NCBI GenBank assembly: GCA_937892955.1
Contig: CALBKH010000103.1
Location: 4,672-68,671 of the forward strand
DNA from: an uncultured Alphaproteobacteria bacterium
Lineage (GTDB): Bacteria > Pseudomonadota > Alphaproteobacteria > Rhizobiales > Ancalomicrobiaceae
Length of the DNA: 64,000 nucleotides
Direction of reading: 5' to 3'
The notes beneath the pieces are model-generated. The model was not told where the DNA came from. It saw nothing but the letters and a program-made list of their open reading frames with translations, and ran no database searches. Position numbers and translations under genes: made by a program. Below, one piece after another: positions 33,422 through 43,575 of the stretch. Each line of letters begins with the position of its first letter. The first letter of the stretch is position 1.

Positions 33422-33681
33422 TGGATGTGTCCCGGGACGAGACGACCGTTCTCGAACTTGTCGGGCACGTAGGTGCCGGCGACGTTGCCGTCGTGGAAGG
33501 CGGCGAGCGCGATCAGCGAGGCGATCACCAGGACGAGCCCGCCGATCGCCAGTTCGACCATCGGCGCTTCGTCGCGGAAGAGCCCGAACGACACCGCTCG
33601 CCGCCGCGCCATCAGGAAGAGCGCGAAGACGACGAAGGGCGACAGGAACAGCGCCACTTCGATGGCGATCAGACGGATCAT
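33418..33681 (-). CDS. DUF6111-type small membrane protein
   Basis: The 87-residue protein has two membrane helices (MIRLIAIEVALFLSPFVVFALFLMA and ELAIGGLVLVIASLIALAAF). A basic loop RRRAVSFGLFRDEAPMV and a short periplasmic tail DGNVAGTYVPDKFENGRLVPG complete it. This pattern matches the DUF6111 family seen between a Nudix gene and cca in Hyphomicrobiales. The ATG at 33681 gives the conserved start; the longer frame to 33819 overlaps the Nudix gene. Its function is unknown, but its fixed location suggests membership of the cca-Nudix-DUF1285 operon. Confidence 0.75.
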   Translation of the reverse strand: MIRLIAIEVALFLSPFVVFALFLMARRRAVSFGLFRDEAPMVELAIGGLVLVIASLIALAAFHDGNVAGTYVPDKFENGRLVPGHIQ

Positions 33682-33706
33682 GGCCTTCTCCGCACCGGTG
33701 ACCGGG

Positions 33707-34393
33707 TCACGCCCCCGCCTCCACCGTTCGTTCGGTGCGGCCGTAGGTCCGCTCCCAGATCTGCCGGATGATCCCGGCGGTGACACCCCAGATATAGCGC
33801 TCGCCATAGGGCATTTCATAGAAATATCCTGTGCGCCCGTTCCACACCCGGCTGCCGACGCGATGGTTGGCGCCGGTCATCAGGAAGGCGAGCGGCACCT
33901 CGAAGACGTCGGCCACTTCGTGCGGATTGGGCGCGTAGGAAAGTCCCGGCCGGACCAGCGCGATCACCGGCACGATCCGATACCCCGAGCCGGAGGCGTA
34001 GGGCGGCAGGCAACCGACCGGCAGGACATGCGCCCGATCGAGCCCGATCTCCTCCTCCGCTTCGCGTAGCGCCGTCTCGATCGCGCTGCCGTCCTCGGCG
34101 TCGATCTTGCCGCCGGGAAAGGCGACCTGACCGGCGTGGCTCGACAGGTGCTCGGTGCGCTGGGTGAGGATCACCCGCGTCTCGTGCGGCTCGTCGACGA
34201 GGCCGATCAACACCGCCGCGTCCTTGAGGCGGCGGCCGACCATCTGCGCCGCGAAGCTCGGATTGAGGGTCAGGTCCGAGCCCCCGGCATCGAAGGGCAC
34301 GGCGAGCGGATCGACGACGAAATGCGGCCTGACCCGTTCGACGAAGGCCTCCGCCCGAAACGACTCCACGCCCACCGCCTCCGCCGATCTCAT
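33707..34393 (-). CDS. Nudix hydrolase, CoA pyrophosphatase-like
   Basis: The 228-residue protein is of the NudL/CoAse group. The Nudix box runs from GGKIDAEDGSAIETALREAE to EEIGL, with the catalytic REAEEE intact. The CoA-ase upstream motif LTQRTEHLSSHAGQVAFPGG is also present. Such enzymes split CoA or other dinucleoside polyphosphates into phosphorylated halves. The ATG at 34393 overlaps the DUF1285 stop (ATGA). Length and gene order (DUF1285, Nudix, DUF6111, cca) are those common in Hyphomicrobiales. Confidence 0.9.
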   Translation of the reverse strand: MRSAEAVGVESFRAEAFVERVRPHFVVDPLAVPFDAGGSDLTLNPSFAAQMVGRRLKDAAVLIGLVDEPHETRVILTQRTEHLSSHAGQVAFPGGKIDAEDGSAIETALREAEEEIGLDRAHVLPVGCLPPYASGSGYRIVPVIALVRPGLSYAPNPHEVADVFEVPLAFLMTGANHRVGSRVWNGRTGYFYEMPYGERYIWGVTAGIIRQIWERTYGRTERTVEAGA

Positions 34394-35001
34394 TCGATCG
34401 CCTCGATCTCGTCCGCCGGAACGATCGGAAAGAACCGTCCCGAGCTCCTGACCCCGAACCACTCGCGCCCGTCGAGCGTCTCGCTCTCGCCGAGCGCCAC
34501 CAGGTCGTAGAGGACCGGCCTTGCCAGACGCGCCTCGAGCCGGCCTCTGACCCTCACATAGGGTTTCAATCCGCCGTTCACAGCGTCGATCTCGAATCGC
34601 AGCGGATGATCGTCGTCGACGACGACACGATCGCCGACGTTGGTCCTCAGCCCCAGCACCTGCTCGCGTCCGGCTCCCTCGACCTGCAGTTCCACCGCGA
34701 CGAAGGCGACGTCGTCGACGGTGATGCCGCATTTTTCCACCGGCGTGACGAGGTAGGTCCTGCCGTCCTCGTCGCGGCGCAGAACCGAGGCGAAGAGGCG
34801 CACCATCGCCTCGCGACCGATCGGCGTGCCGCAGTAGTACCAGGTGCCGTCGGCGGCGATGCGCATGTCGATGTCGCCGCAGAACGGCGGGTTCCAGCGC
34901 TCCACCGGCGCCGGACCACGGCCCTCGCCGGCGCCGCCGAGCTTGGCCATCAGGCTCGCCAGACCCTCGCCCGGCGTGTCGCGCTTCGTCGCTTCGCTCA
35001 C
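34390..35001 (-). CDS. DUF1285 domain-containing protein
   Basis: The 203-residue soluble protein carries the DUF1285 hallmarks WNPPFCGDIDMRIAADGTWYYCGTPIGREAMVRLFASVLRRDEDG and TPVEKCGITVDDVAFVAVE. The fold of the family is known from structural genomics, but its function is not. I take the GTG at 35001 (VSEATKRDTPGEG) as start; GAGG is only three bases upstream, and the ATG at 34950 (MAKLGG) is an alternative. It is divergent from the MoxR gene and first of a four-gene coupled unit ending with cca. Confidence 0.82.
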   Translation of the reverse strand: MSEATKRDTPGEGLASLMAKLGGAGEGRGPAPVERWNPPFCGDIDMRIAADGTWYYCGTPIGREAMVRLFASVLRRDEDGRTYLVTPVEKCGITVDDVAFVAVELQVEGAGREQVLGLRTNVGDRVVVDDDHPLRFEIDAVNGGLKPYVRVRGRLEARLARPVLYDLVALGESETLDGREWFGVRSSGRFFPIVPADEIEAIE

Positions 35002-35186
35002 GTTCCTCGCCTCGCTTCCGCCCGATCTCGGCCGTTCACTCCACCGCGATGCCGACGGTTTCGGGATGCGCGTTCCCGCGTATCCTGTCAAACTCGATCC
35101 CGGCGTGGAAGCCGCGCCGAGGAAACACCTGCGCGGAAGCCGCGCCCCCTCCCCGGGCCTCGCGCCCGACAGACGAAGACGACGGT

Positions 35187-36200
<1,014 letters not shown>

Positions 36201-36223
36201 GCCCCGCTCACGAGGGACCACCC

Positions 36224-37204
36224 TTGGTCACGCCCGCCGCATCCCTCGTCGCCCGTCTCGCCACCGGCCTCCGTGCCGCGGCGGCGAGCGACGATGTGGC
36301 CGTCGTCGACCGGACGCGCCTCGTCGCCGCGCGCTCTCTCGCCGCCGCCATGCCCGACCTGCTGGTCGAGGCCCGCCGCGTCGCCGCCACCGTCGCCGCC
36401 GGCTGGCACGGCCGCCGCCGCGCCGGCTCCGGCGAGACCTTCTGGCAATATCGCCCGCTCACCCCGGGCGAACCGGCGACCGCCATCGACTGGCGCCGCT
36501 CCGCCCGCGACGACCTGCTCTACGTGCGCGAGCGCGAATGGGAGGCGGCCCACACCGTGTGGCTCGCCCCCGACCTGTCGCCGTCGATGGACTGGCGCTC
36601 CGAGCTCGCCGCCGTCTCCAAACGCGACCGCGCCGTGGTGCTCACCCTGGCGCTCGCCGATCTCCTGGCGCGCGCCGGCGAGCGGGTCGGCATGCCCGGC
36701 GTGATGCGGCCGATCACCCATCGCCGCGCCGCCGAGCGCCTCGCCGCCGCCCTCCTCGCCCACCCCGAGCGCCTCGCCCTGCCCGACCCGGGAACCGTCG
36801 GCCGCTTCGCCGAACTGGTGCTCGTCGGCGATTTCCTCGACGACTTCGAAACGGTGGAAGCCCGCCTCGGCGCCCTCGCCGCCGGCGGCGCCCGGCTCCA
36901 CCTCGCCCGCATCGTCGATCCGGCGGAAGCCACCCTGCCGTTCCTCGGCCATCTCGAATTTCGCGACCCGGAGAGCGGCGCCCTCGTCCGCGTGCCGCGC
37001 ACCGAAGCGCTGACCGAGGCCTGGGCCGCCCGCTGGGCCGCCCACGGCGCGGCGCTCGCCGATCTCGCCCGCCGCGGCGGCTGGACCCTCGTCACCCACG
37101 CGACCGACCGCGCCGCCGTCGAGGCCGCGCTGGCACTCCACGCCTCGCTCGGCGGCGAACATCACTTCTCGCCCCTCGCCGAACTCTCGGGGGGCATGCG
37201 GTGA
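36224..37204 (+). CDS. DUF58 domain-containing protein
   Basis: The 326-residue soluble partner of MoxR has the DUF58 hallmark YRPLTPGEPATAIDWRRSAR followed by LYVREREWE near residues 83-110. It also has a degenerate VWA-like domain (TVWLAPDLSPSMDW), where D-x-S-x-S is reduced to D-L-S-P-S. The best start is TTG at 36224 with GAGGGA six bases upstream, 23 bases after moxR; no ATG lies upstream in the conserved region. It ends overlapping the GTG of the DUF4159 gene. The target of the MoxR-DUF58 pair is unknown. Confidence 0.85.
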   Translation: MVTPAASLVARLATGLRAAAASDDVAVVDRTRLVAARSLAAAMPDLLVEARRVAATVAAGWHGRRRAGSGETFWQYRPLTPGEPATAIDWRRSARDDLLYVREREWEAAHTVWLAPDLSPSMDWRSELAAVSKRDRAVVLTLALADLLARAGERVGMPGVMRPITHRRAAERLAAALLAHPERLALPDPGTVGRFAELVLVGDFLDDFETVEARLGALAAGGARLHLARIVDPAEATLPFLGHLEFRDPESGALVRVPRTEALTEAWAARWAAHGAALADLARRGGWTLVTHATDRAAVEAALALHASLGGEHHFSPLAELSGGMR

Positions 37205-40011
37205 ACGGTCTCTTCCCCCTCGCCTTCGGCGCGCCGGCGGCGCTTCTCGCCCTCTTCGCCCTGCCGGCGATCTGGTGGCTCCTGCGCCTCACCCCGCCGA
37301 AGCCGCGGTCGATCGACTTCCCGCCGACGGTGATGCTGCGCGATCTCGTGCCCGCCGACGAGACCCCGGCCCACACCCCGTGGTGGCTGCTGCTCCTGCG
37401 CTTCGCCCTCGCCGTGACGGTGATCCTCGCCCTCGCCGCGCCGGTGTGGCGTCCGACCGTCGACGACGACGGCCGCTCGGGTCCCTTGTGGCTGATCGTC
37501 GACGACGGCTGGCCCGCCGCCGCCGACTGGGAGGCGACCCGCGCCGCGATCGAGGCGCGCATCGACCGCGCCGCCCGCCGCAGCCGCACCGTCGTGCTCG
37601 TCGCCTCCGCCGACGGCGCCGACCAGACCTTCGATCCGACCGCTCCGGAGGAGGCGAAGCGCCGTCTCGCCACCCTGGCGCCGCGCCCGCGCGCCGACAC
37701 CCGATCGGATCTCCTCGCCGGCCTGACCCGCTCGGCCGCGGCCCACCCGCCCGGCTCGATCGTCTGGTTCACCCACGGCGTCGATCTCGCCGTCCCGGCC
37801 GATGGCCGCGCCTTCGCCGAGGCCCTGGCGAAACTCGCGGACGAAGCCCCGCTCACCATCGCCCCGCCGGCCCGCCTCGCCATCCGCACCGTCGACGCCG
37901 TCGACAACGGCCTCGACGCGATGTCGGCGAAACTCGCCCGCGTCACTTCGGAAGCGCCGGCGACCGGCGACCTGCGCGCCCTCGACCCCAAGGGCCGGGT
38001 GCTGGCGAACGTGCCCTTCGCCTTCGAGGCCGACCGCGCCACGACCGAAGTCCGCTTCGACCTGCCGACCGCGGTGCGCAACGACGTCGCCCGGGTCGAG
38101 ATCGCCGGCGAGAGCCATGCCGGCGCGGTGATGCTCCTCGACGAACGCTGGCGCCGCCGCGTCGTCGGCCTCGTCTCAGGCGCCGGATTCGATCGCGCCC
38201 AGCCGCTGCTCGGCCCCGGCCACTATCTCGACAAGGCGCTCGCCCCCTTCGCCGATCTGCGCCGCCCCAAGGCGACCGAGACCGGCGCCGCCATCCTCGA
38301 GGCGATCGAGGCGAACGTCTCGGTGCTGCTCGTCGCCGACGTCGGCAACATCGTCGGCGAGGCCGGCGTGCGACTGCGGAAATGGATCGAAGGCGGCGGC
38401 ATCCTCGTCCGCTTCGCCGGTCCTCGACTGACGGGCGGGCGCGACGACGATCCGCTGCTGCCGGTCGAGATCCGCGGCGGCGAACGCACCCTCGGCGGCG
38501 CCTTCACCTGGGGCGCCCCGCGCGGCCTCGGCCCCTATCCGGCGACCGGCCCCTTCGCCGGCATGACCCCGGCGGAGGACGTCCGCGTCTCCCGCCAGAT
38601 CCTCGCCGAACCGGGCCCGGACCTCGCCGATCGCACCTGGGCGGTGCTCGACGACGGAACCCCGCTGGTCACCGCCGCCCGCCGCGGCGCCGGCCGCGTC
38701 GTGCTCTTCCACGTCGGCGCCGAGACCTCGTGGTCGAACCTGCCCATCTCCGGCACCTTCGTCGAGATGCTCCGCCGCATCACCGCGCTCTCCGCCGCGA
38801 CCCGCGCCGAGGGCGCCGGCGGCGTGACCGGCGCCACCACCCTGCCGCCCTGGCGGCTCCTCGACGGCTTCGGGCGGCTGGGCGCCCCCGGTCCCGAAGC
38901 CCGGCCGATCGCCGCCGCGGCCCCGCCGGATCATCCCAGCCGCGAGCATCCGCCGGGCCTGTGGGGCAACGGCGACGCCTTCCTGGCGCTGCCGACCCGC
39001 CGCGCCGGCGATCCGCTCGCCGCGATCGACCTCGCTCGCCTCGACCGTGTGACGGTCACGCCCCGTCTGCCGGTCGAGCGCCGCGACCTGCGCCCCGTCC
39101 TGCTGATCGCGGCGCTGATCCTGGCGCTCGTCGACGCGCTGATCCTGATCGCCCCCCTCCTGCGTCGCCGCCGCGTCGCCACCGCCGCGGCCGGCGCGAT
39201 CGTCCTCGCGCTGGCGATCGGCGACACCCGCCCGGCCGCAGCCGAGAGCGCCGGCGACGCCTTCGCCCTTTCCGCCACCCACGAGACCCATCTCGCCCAC
39301 GTGCTGACCGGCGACGCCACGATCGACGACGTCGCCCGCCGCGGTCTCCTCGGGCTCGGCCGCGTGCTGTCCAACCGCACCGCCGTCGATCTCGGCGACC
39401 CCGTCGGCGTCGATCCGGCCCGCGACGAGCTCGCCTTCTTCCCCTTCCTCTATTTCCCGATCACCGCCGACGCCTCGATCTCGCCGGTGGCGCTCGGCCG
39501 TCTCGACGCCTTCATGAAGAACGGCGGCACGGTGATCTTCGACACCCGCGACGCCGCCGACGCTGACACCCGCGCCGGCACCGGGCGCCCCACCGGGGCG
39601 GGCGCCGCGCTCAGGCGCATCCTCGCCGGCCTCGACCTGCCCGAACTCGAACCGGTGCCCGGCGACCACGTGCTCGGCCGCACCTTCTACCTCTTGCGCG
39701 ATTTCCCCGGCCGCTTCGACGGCCGCCTGTGGGTCGAGGCGACGCCGACCGCCGATCCCGACCGCCCCGACGATAGACCGGCCCGCCCCGGCGACGGCGT
39801 CTCGCCGCTGATCGTCACCGGCAACGACCTCGCCGGCGCATGGGCCGTCACCGACGACGGCGACGACCTGCTGCCCATGGCCTCCGCCGACCCGCGCGGC
39901 CGCGAGATGGCGCTGCGCGTCGGCGTCAATCTCGTGATGTACACCCTGACCGGCAACTACAAAGCCGATCAGGTCCACGTCCCCGCCCTCCTGCAACGGC
40001 TCGGCCGGTGA
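37201..40011 (+). CDS. BatA-like membrane protein with C-terminal DUF4159
   Basis: The 936-residue protein has an N-terminal aerotolerance (BatA) type anchor, FPLAFGAPAALLALFALPAIWWLLRL, and a second helix near 55-80. A VWA-like cytoplasm-distal region follows, then two more helices near 640-680. The C-terminal DUF4159 begins near LSATHETHLAHVLTGDATIDD and contains DELAFFPFLYFPIT. The GTG at 37201 overlaps the DUF58 stop. Proteins of this size and order occur in MoxR cassettes of alphaproteobacteria; their role is unknown, with envelope stress or protein-complex maturation suggested for relatives. Confidence 0.82.
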   Translation: MNGLFPLAFGAPAALLALFALPAIWWLLRLTPPKPRSIDFPPTVMLRDLVPADETPAHTPWWLLLLRFALAVTVILALAAPVWRPTVDDDGRSGPLWLIVDDGWPAAADWEATRAAIEARIDRAARRSRTVVLVASADGADQTFDPTAPEEAKRRLATLAPRPRADTRSDLLAGLTRSAAAHPPGSIVWFTHGVDLAVPADGRAFAEALAKLADEAPLTIAPPARLAIRTVDAVDNGLDAMSAKLARVTSEAPATGDLRALDPKGRVLANVPFAFEADRATTEVRFDLPTAVRNDVARVEIAGESHAGAVMLLDERWRRRVVGLVSGAGFDRAQPLLGPGHYLDKALAPFADLRRPKATETGAAILEAIEANVSVLLVADVGNIVGEAGVRLRKWIEGGGILVRFAGPRLTGGRDDDPLLPVEIRGGERTLGGAFTWGAPRGLGPYPATGPFAGMTPAEDVRVSRQILAEPGPDLADRTWAVLDDGTPLVTAARRGAGRVVLFHVGAETSWSNLPISGTFVEMLRRITALSAATRAEGAGGVTGATTLPPWRLLDGFGRLGAPGPEARPIAAAAPPDHPSREHPPGLWGNGDAFLALPTRRAGDPLAAIDLARLDRVTVTPRLPVERRDLRPVLLIAALILALVDALILIAPLLRRRRVATAAAGAIVLALAIGDTRPAAAESAGDAFALSATHETHLAHVLTGDATIDDVARRGLLGLGRVLSNRTAVDLGDPVGVDPARDELAFFPFLYFPITADASISPVALGRLDAFMKNGGTVIFDTRDAADADTRAGTGRPTGAGAALRRILAGLDLPELEPVPGDHVLGRTFYLLRDFPGRFDGRLWVEATPTADPDRPDDRPARPGDGVSPLIVTGNDLAGAWAVTDDGDDLLPMASADPRGREMALRVGVNLVMYTLTGNYKADQVHVPALLQRLGR

Positions 40012-40021
40012 CGGAGGCGCG

Positions 40022-42091
40022 ATGACCTGGACCCTCGACTTCGCCCCCCTCCTGCCGCCGGCGGCGCTCGTCGCGCTGATCCTCGTCGCCGCCGTGGTCG
40101 CCGGCCTCGGCCTGTGGGTCGGCCGCCGCGGCGCCCGGCTGCGCGCCGCCGCGCTCGTCCTTCTCGCCCTGGCCACGACCGGCCCCGAGATCCGCCGGGA
40201 GCTGCGCAAGCCTCTTCCCGGCGTCGTGGTCCTCGTCACCGACCGCTCGGCGAGCCAGTCGCTGGTCGACCGCGACGCCGAGACCGAGGCCGCCCGCGAG
40301 GCGCTCTCCCGGCGCATCGCGGCGCTGCCGGGCATCGAGTTGCGCGAGGCCACCGTCGACGACCGCGCCGGCGTCGACGCCGACGGCACCCGCCTCTTCG
40401 ACGCTCTCGGCCGGGCGCTCGCCGACGTGCCGCCGGATCGCGTCTCGGGCGTCGTCATGATCACCGACGGGCAGGTCCACGACGTCCCGGCGAACCCGGC
40501 CGCCCTCGGCTTCACCGCCCCGCTGCACGTCTTCCTGACCGGCCGCGCCGACGAGATCGACCGCCGCATCGAGATCGTCCGCGCCCCCCGCTTCGGCATC
40601 GTCGGCAAGCCCCAGACGATCGCCTTCCGCGTCGTCGACGCCGGCGTCGCCGCCACCGGTTCGCCGGTCGCGGTGACGGTGAAACGCGACGGCGAGGTCG
40701 TCGGCACGGTCCGGGCGACGCCGGGCCGCGAGGAGACGATCGAGGTCGACGTGCCCCACGCCGGCGACGTCGTCGTCGAACTCGAGGCGGCCCCGCTCGC
40801 CGGCGAACTCACCCCCCTCGACAATCGCACCGCGGCGACCATCGAGGGCATCCGCGAGCACCTGCGCGTCCTCCTCGTCTCGGGCGAACCGCACCCGGGC
40901 GAGCGGACGTGGCGCAACCTGCTCAAGTCCGACGCCTCGGTCGACCTCGTCCACTTCACCATCCTGCGCCCGCCGGAGAAGCAGGACGGCACGCCGCTCA
41001 CCGAGCTGGCGCTGATCGCCTTCCCCACCCGCGAGCTCTTCCAGGAGAAGATCCGCGACTTCGACCTGATCGTCTTCGACCGCTACCGCCGCAAGGCGAT
41101 CCTGTCGTCGATCTATCTCGACAACATCGCCCGCTGGGTGCGCGACGGCGGCGCCGTGCTGGTCGCCTCCGGCCCCGATCTCGGCGGCTCGGCGAGCCTC
41201 TACGACACCCCCCTCGCCGACATCCTGCCGGGCCGGCCCGACGGCGGCATCGTCGAAGAACCCTTCCGCCCGCGCGTCTCCGCCCTCGGCGCCCGCCATC
41301 CGGTCACCCGCGACCTGCCCGGCGCCGCGGCCGACCCGCCCGACTGGTCGCGCTGGTTCCGCCTGTCGGGCCTCGCGATCGACGACGATGCGGCGACCGT
41401 CCTCACCGGCGCCGGCGATCGTCCGCTTCTGGTGCTCGCCCACAAGGGCAAGGGCCGCGTCGGCCTGCTGACCTCCGATCAGGTGTGGCTGTGGGCCCGC
41501 GGCTTCGAAGGCGGCGGCCCCCACGGACCGCTGCTGCGCCGCCTCGCCCACTGGCTGATGAAGGAGCCGGACCTCGAGGAGGAGCGCCTGCGCCTCGTCC
41601 GTCAGGGCCGCGACCTCGTCGTCGAACGCCAGACGCTCGCCGACACCGCGGAAGCCGTCGAGGTCGAGAGCCCGACCGGTGCGAAGCGGCGGCTCGATCT
41701 CGCCCGCGCCCGCCCCGGCGTGTGGCGGGCCGCCCTGCCGGCGACCGAGCCCGGCCTGTGGCGCGCCACCGACGGCACCCGCACCGCCCTCCTCGCCGTC
41801 GGCCCGGCCGATCCGCGCGAATTCGCCGACGTGCTGTCGACCGACCACCTCCTCGCCCCGCTCGCCGCCGCGACCGGCGGATCGATCACCCGCCTCGCCG
41901 GCGCCGAACTGCCGCAACCGCTCGTCCGCGATGGCGGCCGGACCATGGCCGGCCCCGGCTGGATCGGCCTCTCCGCCTCCCGCGCCTCGGTGCTGGAGGG
42001 CCTCGATCGCCTGCCGTTGTTCGAAGGCCTCCTCGCCCTCTCCCTCCTCCTCGGCCTCTTCGCCGCCGCCTGGTGGCGAGAAGGGCGGTAG
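40022..42091 (+). CDS. Large membrane protein of the MoxR cassette
   Basis: The 689-residue protein has N-terminal helices (residues 8-32 and about 40-55) and a C-terminal helix LFEGLLALSLLLGLFAAAWW. Between them is a large periplasmic or cytoplasmic region with a VWA-like strand PGVVVLVTDRSASQSLVD, a bacterial-Ig-like part near 200-270, and a glutamine-amidotransferase-like region VLLVSGEPHPGERTWRNLLKS...DGGAVLVASGPD. It lacks a catalytic cysteine there. It starts 10 bases after the DUF4159 gene. It should form a membrane complex with that protein; no activity can be assigned. Confidence 0.78.
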   Translation: MTWTLDFAPLLPPAALVALILVAAVVAGLGLWVGRRGARLRAAALVLLALATTGPEIRRELRKPLPGVVVLVTDRSASQSLVDRDAETEAAREALSRRIAALPGIELREATVDDRAGVDADGTRLFDALGRALADVPPDRVSGVVMITDGQVHDVPANPAALGFTAPLHVFLTGRADEIDRRIEIVRAPRFGIVGKPQTIAFRVVDAGVAATGSPVAVTVKRDGEVVGTVRATPGREETIEVDVPHAGDVVVELEAAPLAGELTPLDNRTAATIEGIREHLRVLLVSGEPHPGERTWRNLLKSDASVDLVHFTILRPPEKQDGTPLTELALIAFPTRELFQEKIRDFDLIVFDRYRRKAILSSIYLDNIARWVRDGGAVLVASGPDLGGSASLYDTPLADILPGRPDGGIVEEPFRPRVSALGARHPVTRDLPGAAADPPDWSRWFRLSGLAIDDDAATVLTGAGDRPLLVLAHKGKGRVGLLTSDQVWLWARGFEGGGPHGPLLRRLAHWLMKEPDLEEERLRLVRQGRDLVVERQTLADTAEAVEVESPTGAKRRLDLARARPGVWRAALPATEPGLWRATDGTRTALLAVGPADPREFADVLSTDHLLAPLAAATGGSITRLAGAELPQPLVRDGGRTMAGPGWIGLSASRASVLEGLDRLPLFEGLLALSLLLGLFAAAWWREGR

Positions 42092-42147
42092 AGCGGGTGT
42101 CCGAAGACGAGCCCCCTGGGTGGCGCCTCGAAGGCGATTGTCGTCAC

Positions 42148-42164
42148 ATATGGAAGCTCCATAT
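42148..42164. promoter_or_regulatory. Dyad with LysR-type spacing upstream of oxyR
   Basis: ATATGGA-AGC-TCCATAT is a perfect 7-3-7 dyad containing a T-N11-A core, 46 bases before the oxyR ATG. It is a good candidate for autoregulation by OxyR. An in-frame ATG at 42150 overlaps it, but the family start is at 42210. Confidence 0.55.
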
Positions 42165-42209
42165 ATGATCGGCGATATCGATCTCGGAGCCCCCACCCCG
42201 GAGCCCCCC

Positions 42210-43127
42210 ATGAACCTGCGCGACCTGCAATATGTCCTCGCCGTCGCCGATCTCGGCCATTTCGGCCGCGCCGCCGAGGCCTGCCACGTGTCGCAGCCGA
42301 CGCTGTCGGGCCAGATCCTCAAGCTCGAGGACGAACTCGGCGTGCGCATCTTCGAGCGCGTCGGCCGTTCGATCCGTCCGACCCCGGTCGGCGAACAGAT
42401 CCTCCACCACGCCCGCCGTGCCGTCTCCGCCGCCGACGACATCACCGCGCTCGCCCGGGCGAGCCGCGACCCGCTCGCCGGCCCGCTGCGCCTCGGCGTC
42501 ATCCCGACGCTCGCCCCCTATCTGATGCCCTTCGTCCTGCCGATCGCCGCGGAAGCGCTGCCGGCGGCACCGCTGATGCTCTACGAGGACCTGACCGCCC
42601 ATCTCCTCCAGGCGCTGACCGAGGGGCGGCTCGAAGCGGCGATCATCGCCTCCGACCCCGGCGATCCGCGCCTCGCCTCGCATCTCCTCTTCGACGAGCC
42701 GTTCTTCGTGGTGCTGCCGCCCGGCCATCCCCTCGCCGCCAAGGCCACCATCCACGCCGACGATCTCGACCCGAAGTCGCTGCTGCTGCTCGCCGACGGC
42801 CACTGCCTGCGCGATCAGGCGCTGGAGTTCTGCGGCCACCCCAATCGCGGCGAGACCGCCGGCGCCGACATCCGCGCCACGTCGCTCGAAACGCTGTTGC
42901 ACCTGACCGCCGCCGACTACGGCATCACGTTGATCCCGCGCCTCGCCGTCGGTCACGACCTCGGCCTGATCGGCCGGCTGGAGGCGCGACCGCTCGAGGG
43001 CGACCACCACTTCCGCCGCGTCCGCCTCGTCCACCGGGTCAACACCCCGCGCCAGAAGGCCTTGGCGCTGCTCGCCGACATGATCCGCGACGGCGTGCCG
43101 GAAGGGGTGGCGCGGCTGGACGGTTGA
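42210..43127 (+). CDS. oxyR: Hydrogen-peroxide-sensing LysR regulator OxyR
   Basis: The 305-residue LysR-type activator has an N-terminal winged helix (LGHFGRAAEACHVSQPTLSGQILKLEDELG, 15-44) and a C-terminal regulatory domain. The redox pair is C199 and C208 in GHCLRDQALEFC, the same spacing and numbering as Escherichia coli OxyR, so a peroxide-driven disulfide switch is expected. A 17-bp dyad lies upstream. Neither katG nor ahpC is adjacent; the neighbours are the MoxR cassette upstream and a DUF2267 gene downstream. The start at 42210 is the conserved MNLRDLQYVLAVA. Confidence 0.94.
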   Translation: MNLRDLQYVLAVADLGHFGRAAEACHVSQPTLSGQILKLEDELGVRIFERVGRSIRPTPVGEQILHHARRAVSAADDITALARASRDPLAGPLRLGVIPTLAPYLMPFVLPIAAEALPAAPLMLYEDLTAHLLQALTEGRLEAAIIASDPGDPRLASHLLFDEPFFVVLPPGHPLAAKATIHADDLDPKSLLLLADGHCLRDQALEFCGHPNRGETAGADIRATSLETLLHLTAADYGITLIPRLAVGHDLGLIGRLEARPLEGDHHFRRVRLVHRVNTPRQKALALLADMIRDGVPEGVARLDG

Positions 43128-43152
43128 CCCGGCGTGGAAGGGAGGACGCCCC

Positions 43153-43572
43153 GTGCCGCTGCCGATGGAATATCAACACGCCTCCGACGACTTCGAGCGC
43201 TTCCTCGCCGACGCCCGTGAACGCGCCGATCTCGTCACCCGCAATCAGATCTGGACCATGGTCGACGCGGTGCTGCGCGTCTTCCGCCGCCGCCTGACGG
43301 CGAGCGAGGGCCTGCGCTTCGCCGAGGTGCTGCCGCCGGTCCTGCGCGCCATGTTCGTCACCGACTGGGACGTCGACGCGGAACCCGTGCCCTTCGCCGA
43401 CCGAGCGGCGATGACGGAGGAGGTCCAGGCGGTGCGCGGCAACCACAACTTCGCCCCCGATACCGCCATCGCCTGCGTCGCAGGCGCGCTCCGCGCGGCG
43501 GTCGATCCGCAGGCCTTCGAACGGGTGCTGGAGACGCTCCCGGCGGGCGCGCGGGATTTCTGGGCGGCGTGA
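43153..43572 (+). CDS. DUF2267 domain-containing protein
   Basis: The 139-residue acidic helical protein contains the repeated DUF2267 pattern: ARERADLVTRNQIWTMVDAVLRVFRRRLTASEGLRFAEVLPPVLRAMFVTDWD, then HNFAPDTAIACVAGALRAAVDPQAFERVLETLPAGARDFW. The family resembles putative heat-shock or bacteriocin-related proteins, but the function is unknown. GTG at 43153 has GGAGG seven bases upstream; an ATG at 43165 is the alternative. It is 25 bases from oxyR, so it may be co-transcribed with it and peroxide-responsive. It converges with cbiO. Confidence 0.8.
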   Translation: MPLPMEYQHASDDFERFLADARERADLVTRNQIWTMVDAVLRVFRRRLTASEGLRFAEVLPPVLRAMFVTDWDVDAEPVPFADRAAMTEEVQAVRGNHNFAPDTAIACVAGALRAAVDPQAFERVLETLPAGARDFWAA

Positions 43573-43575
43573 GGC

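Noticed and set aside
38176..41028. A 950-codon frame antisense to the DUF4159 and membrane-protein genes.
   Set aside because: It is the complement of strongly conserved coding sequence; composition is that of a GC-rich antisense shadow.
43153..43572. Reading the DUF2267 protein as a bacteriocin.
   Set aside because: The link comes only from loose family descriptions; nothing in the sequence or context supports it.
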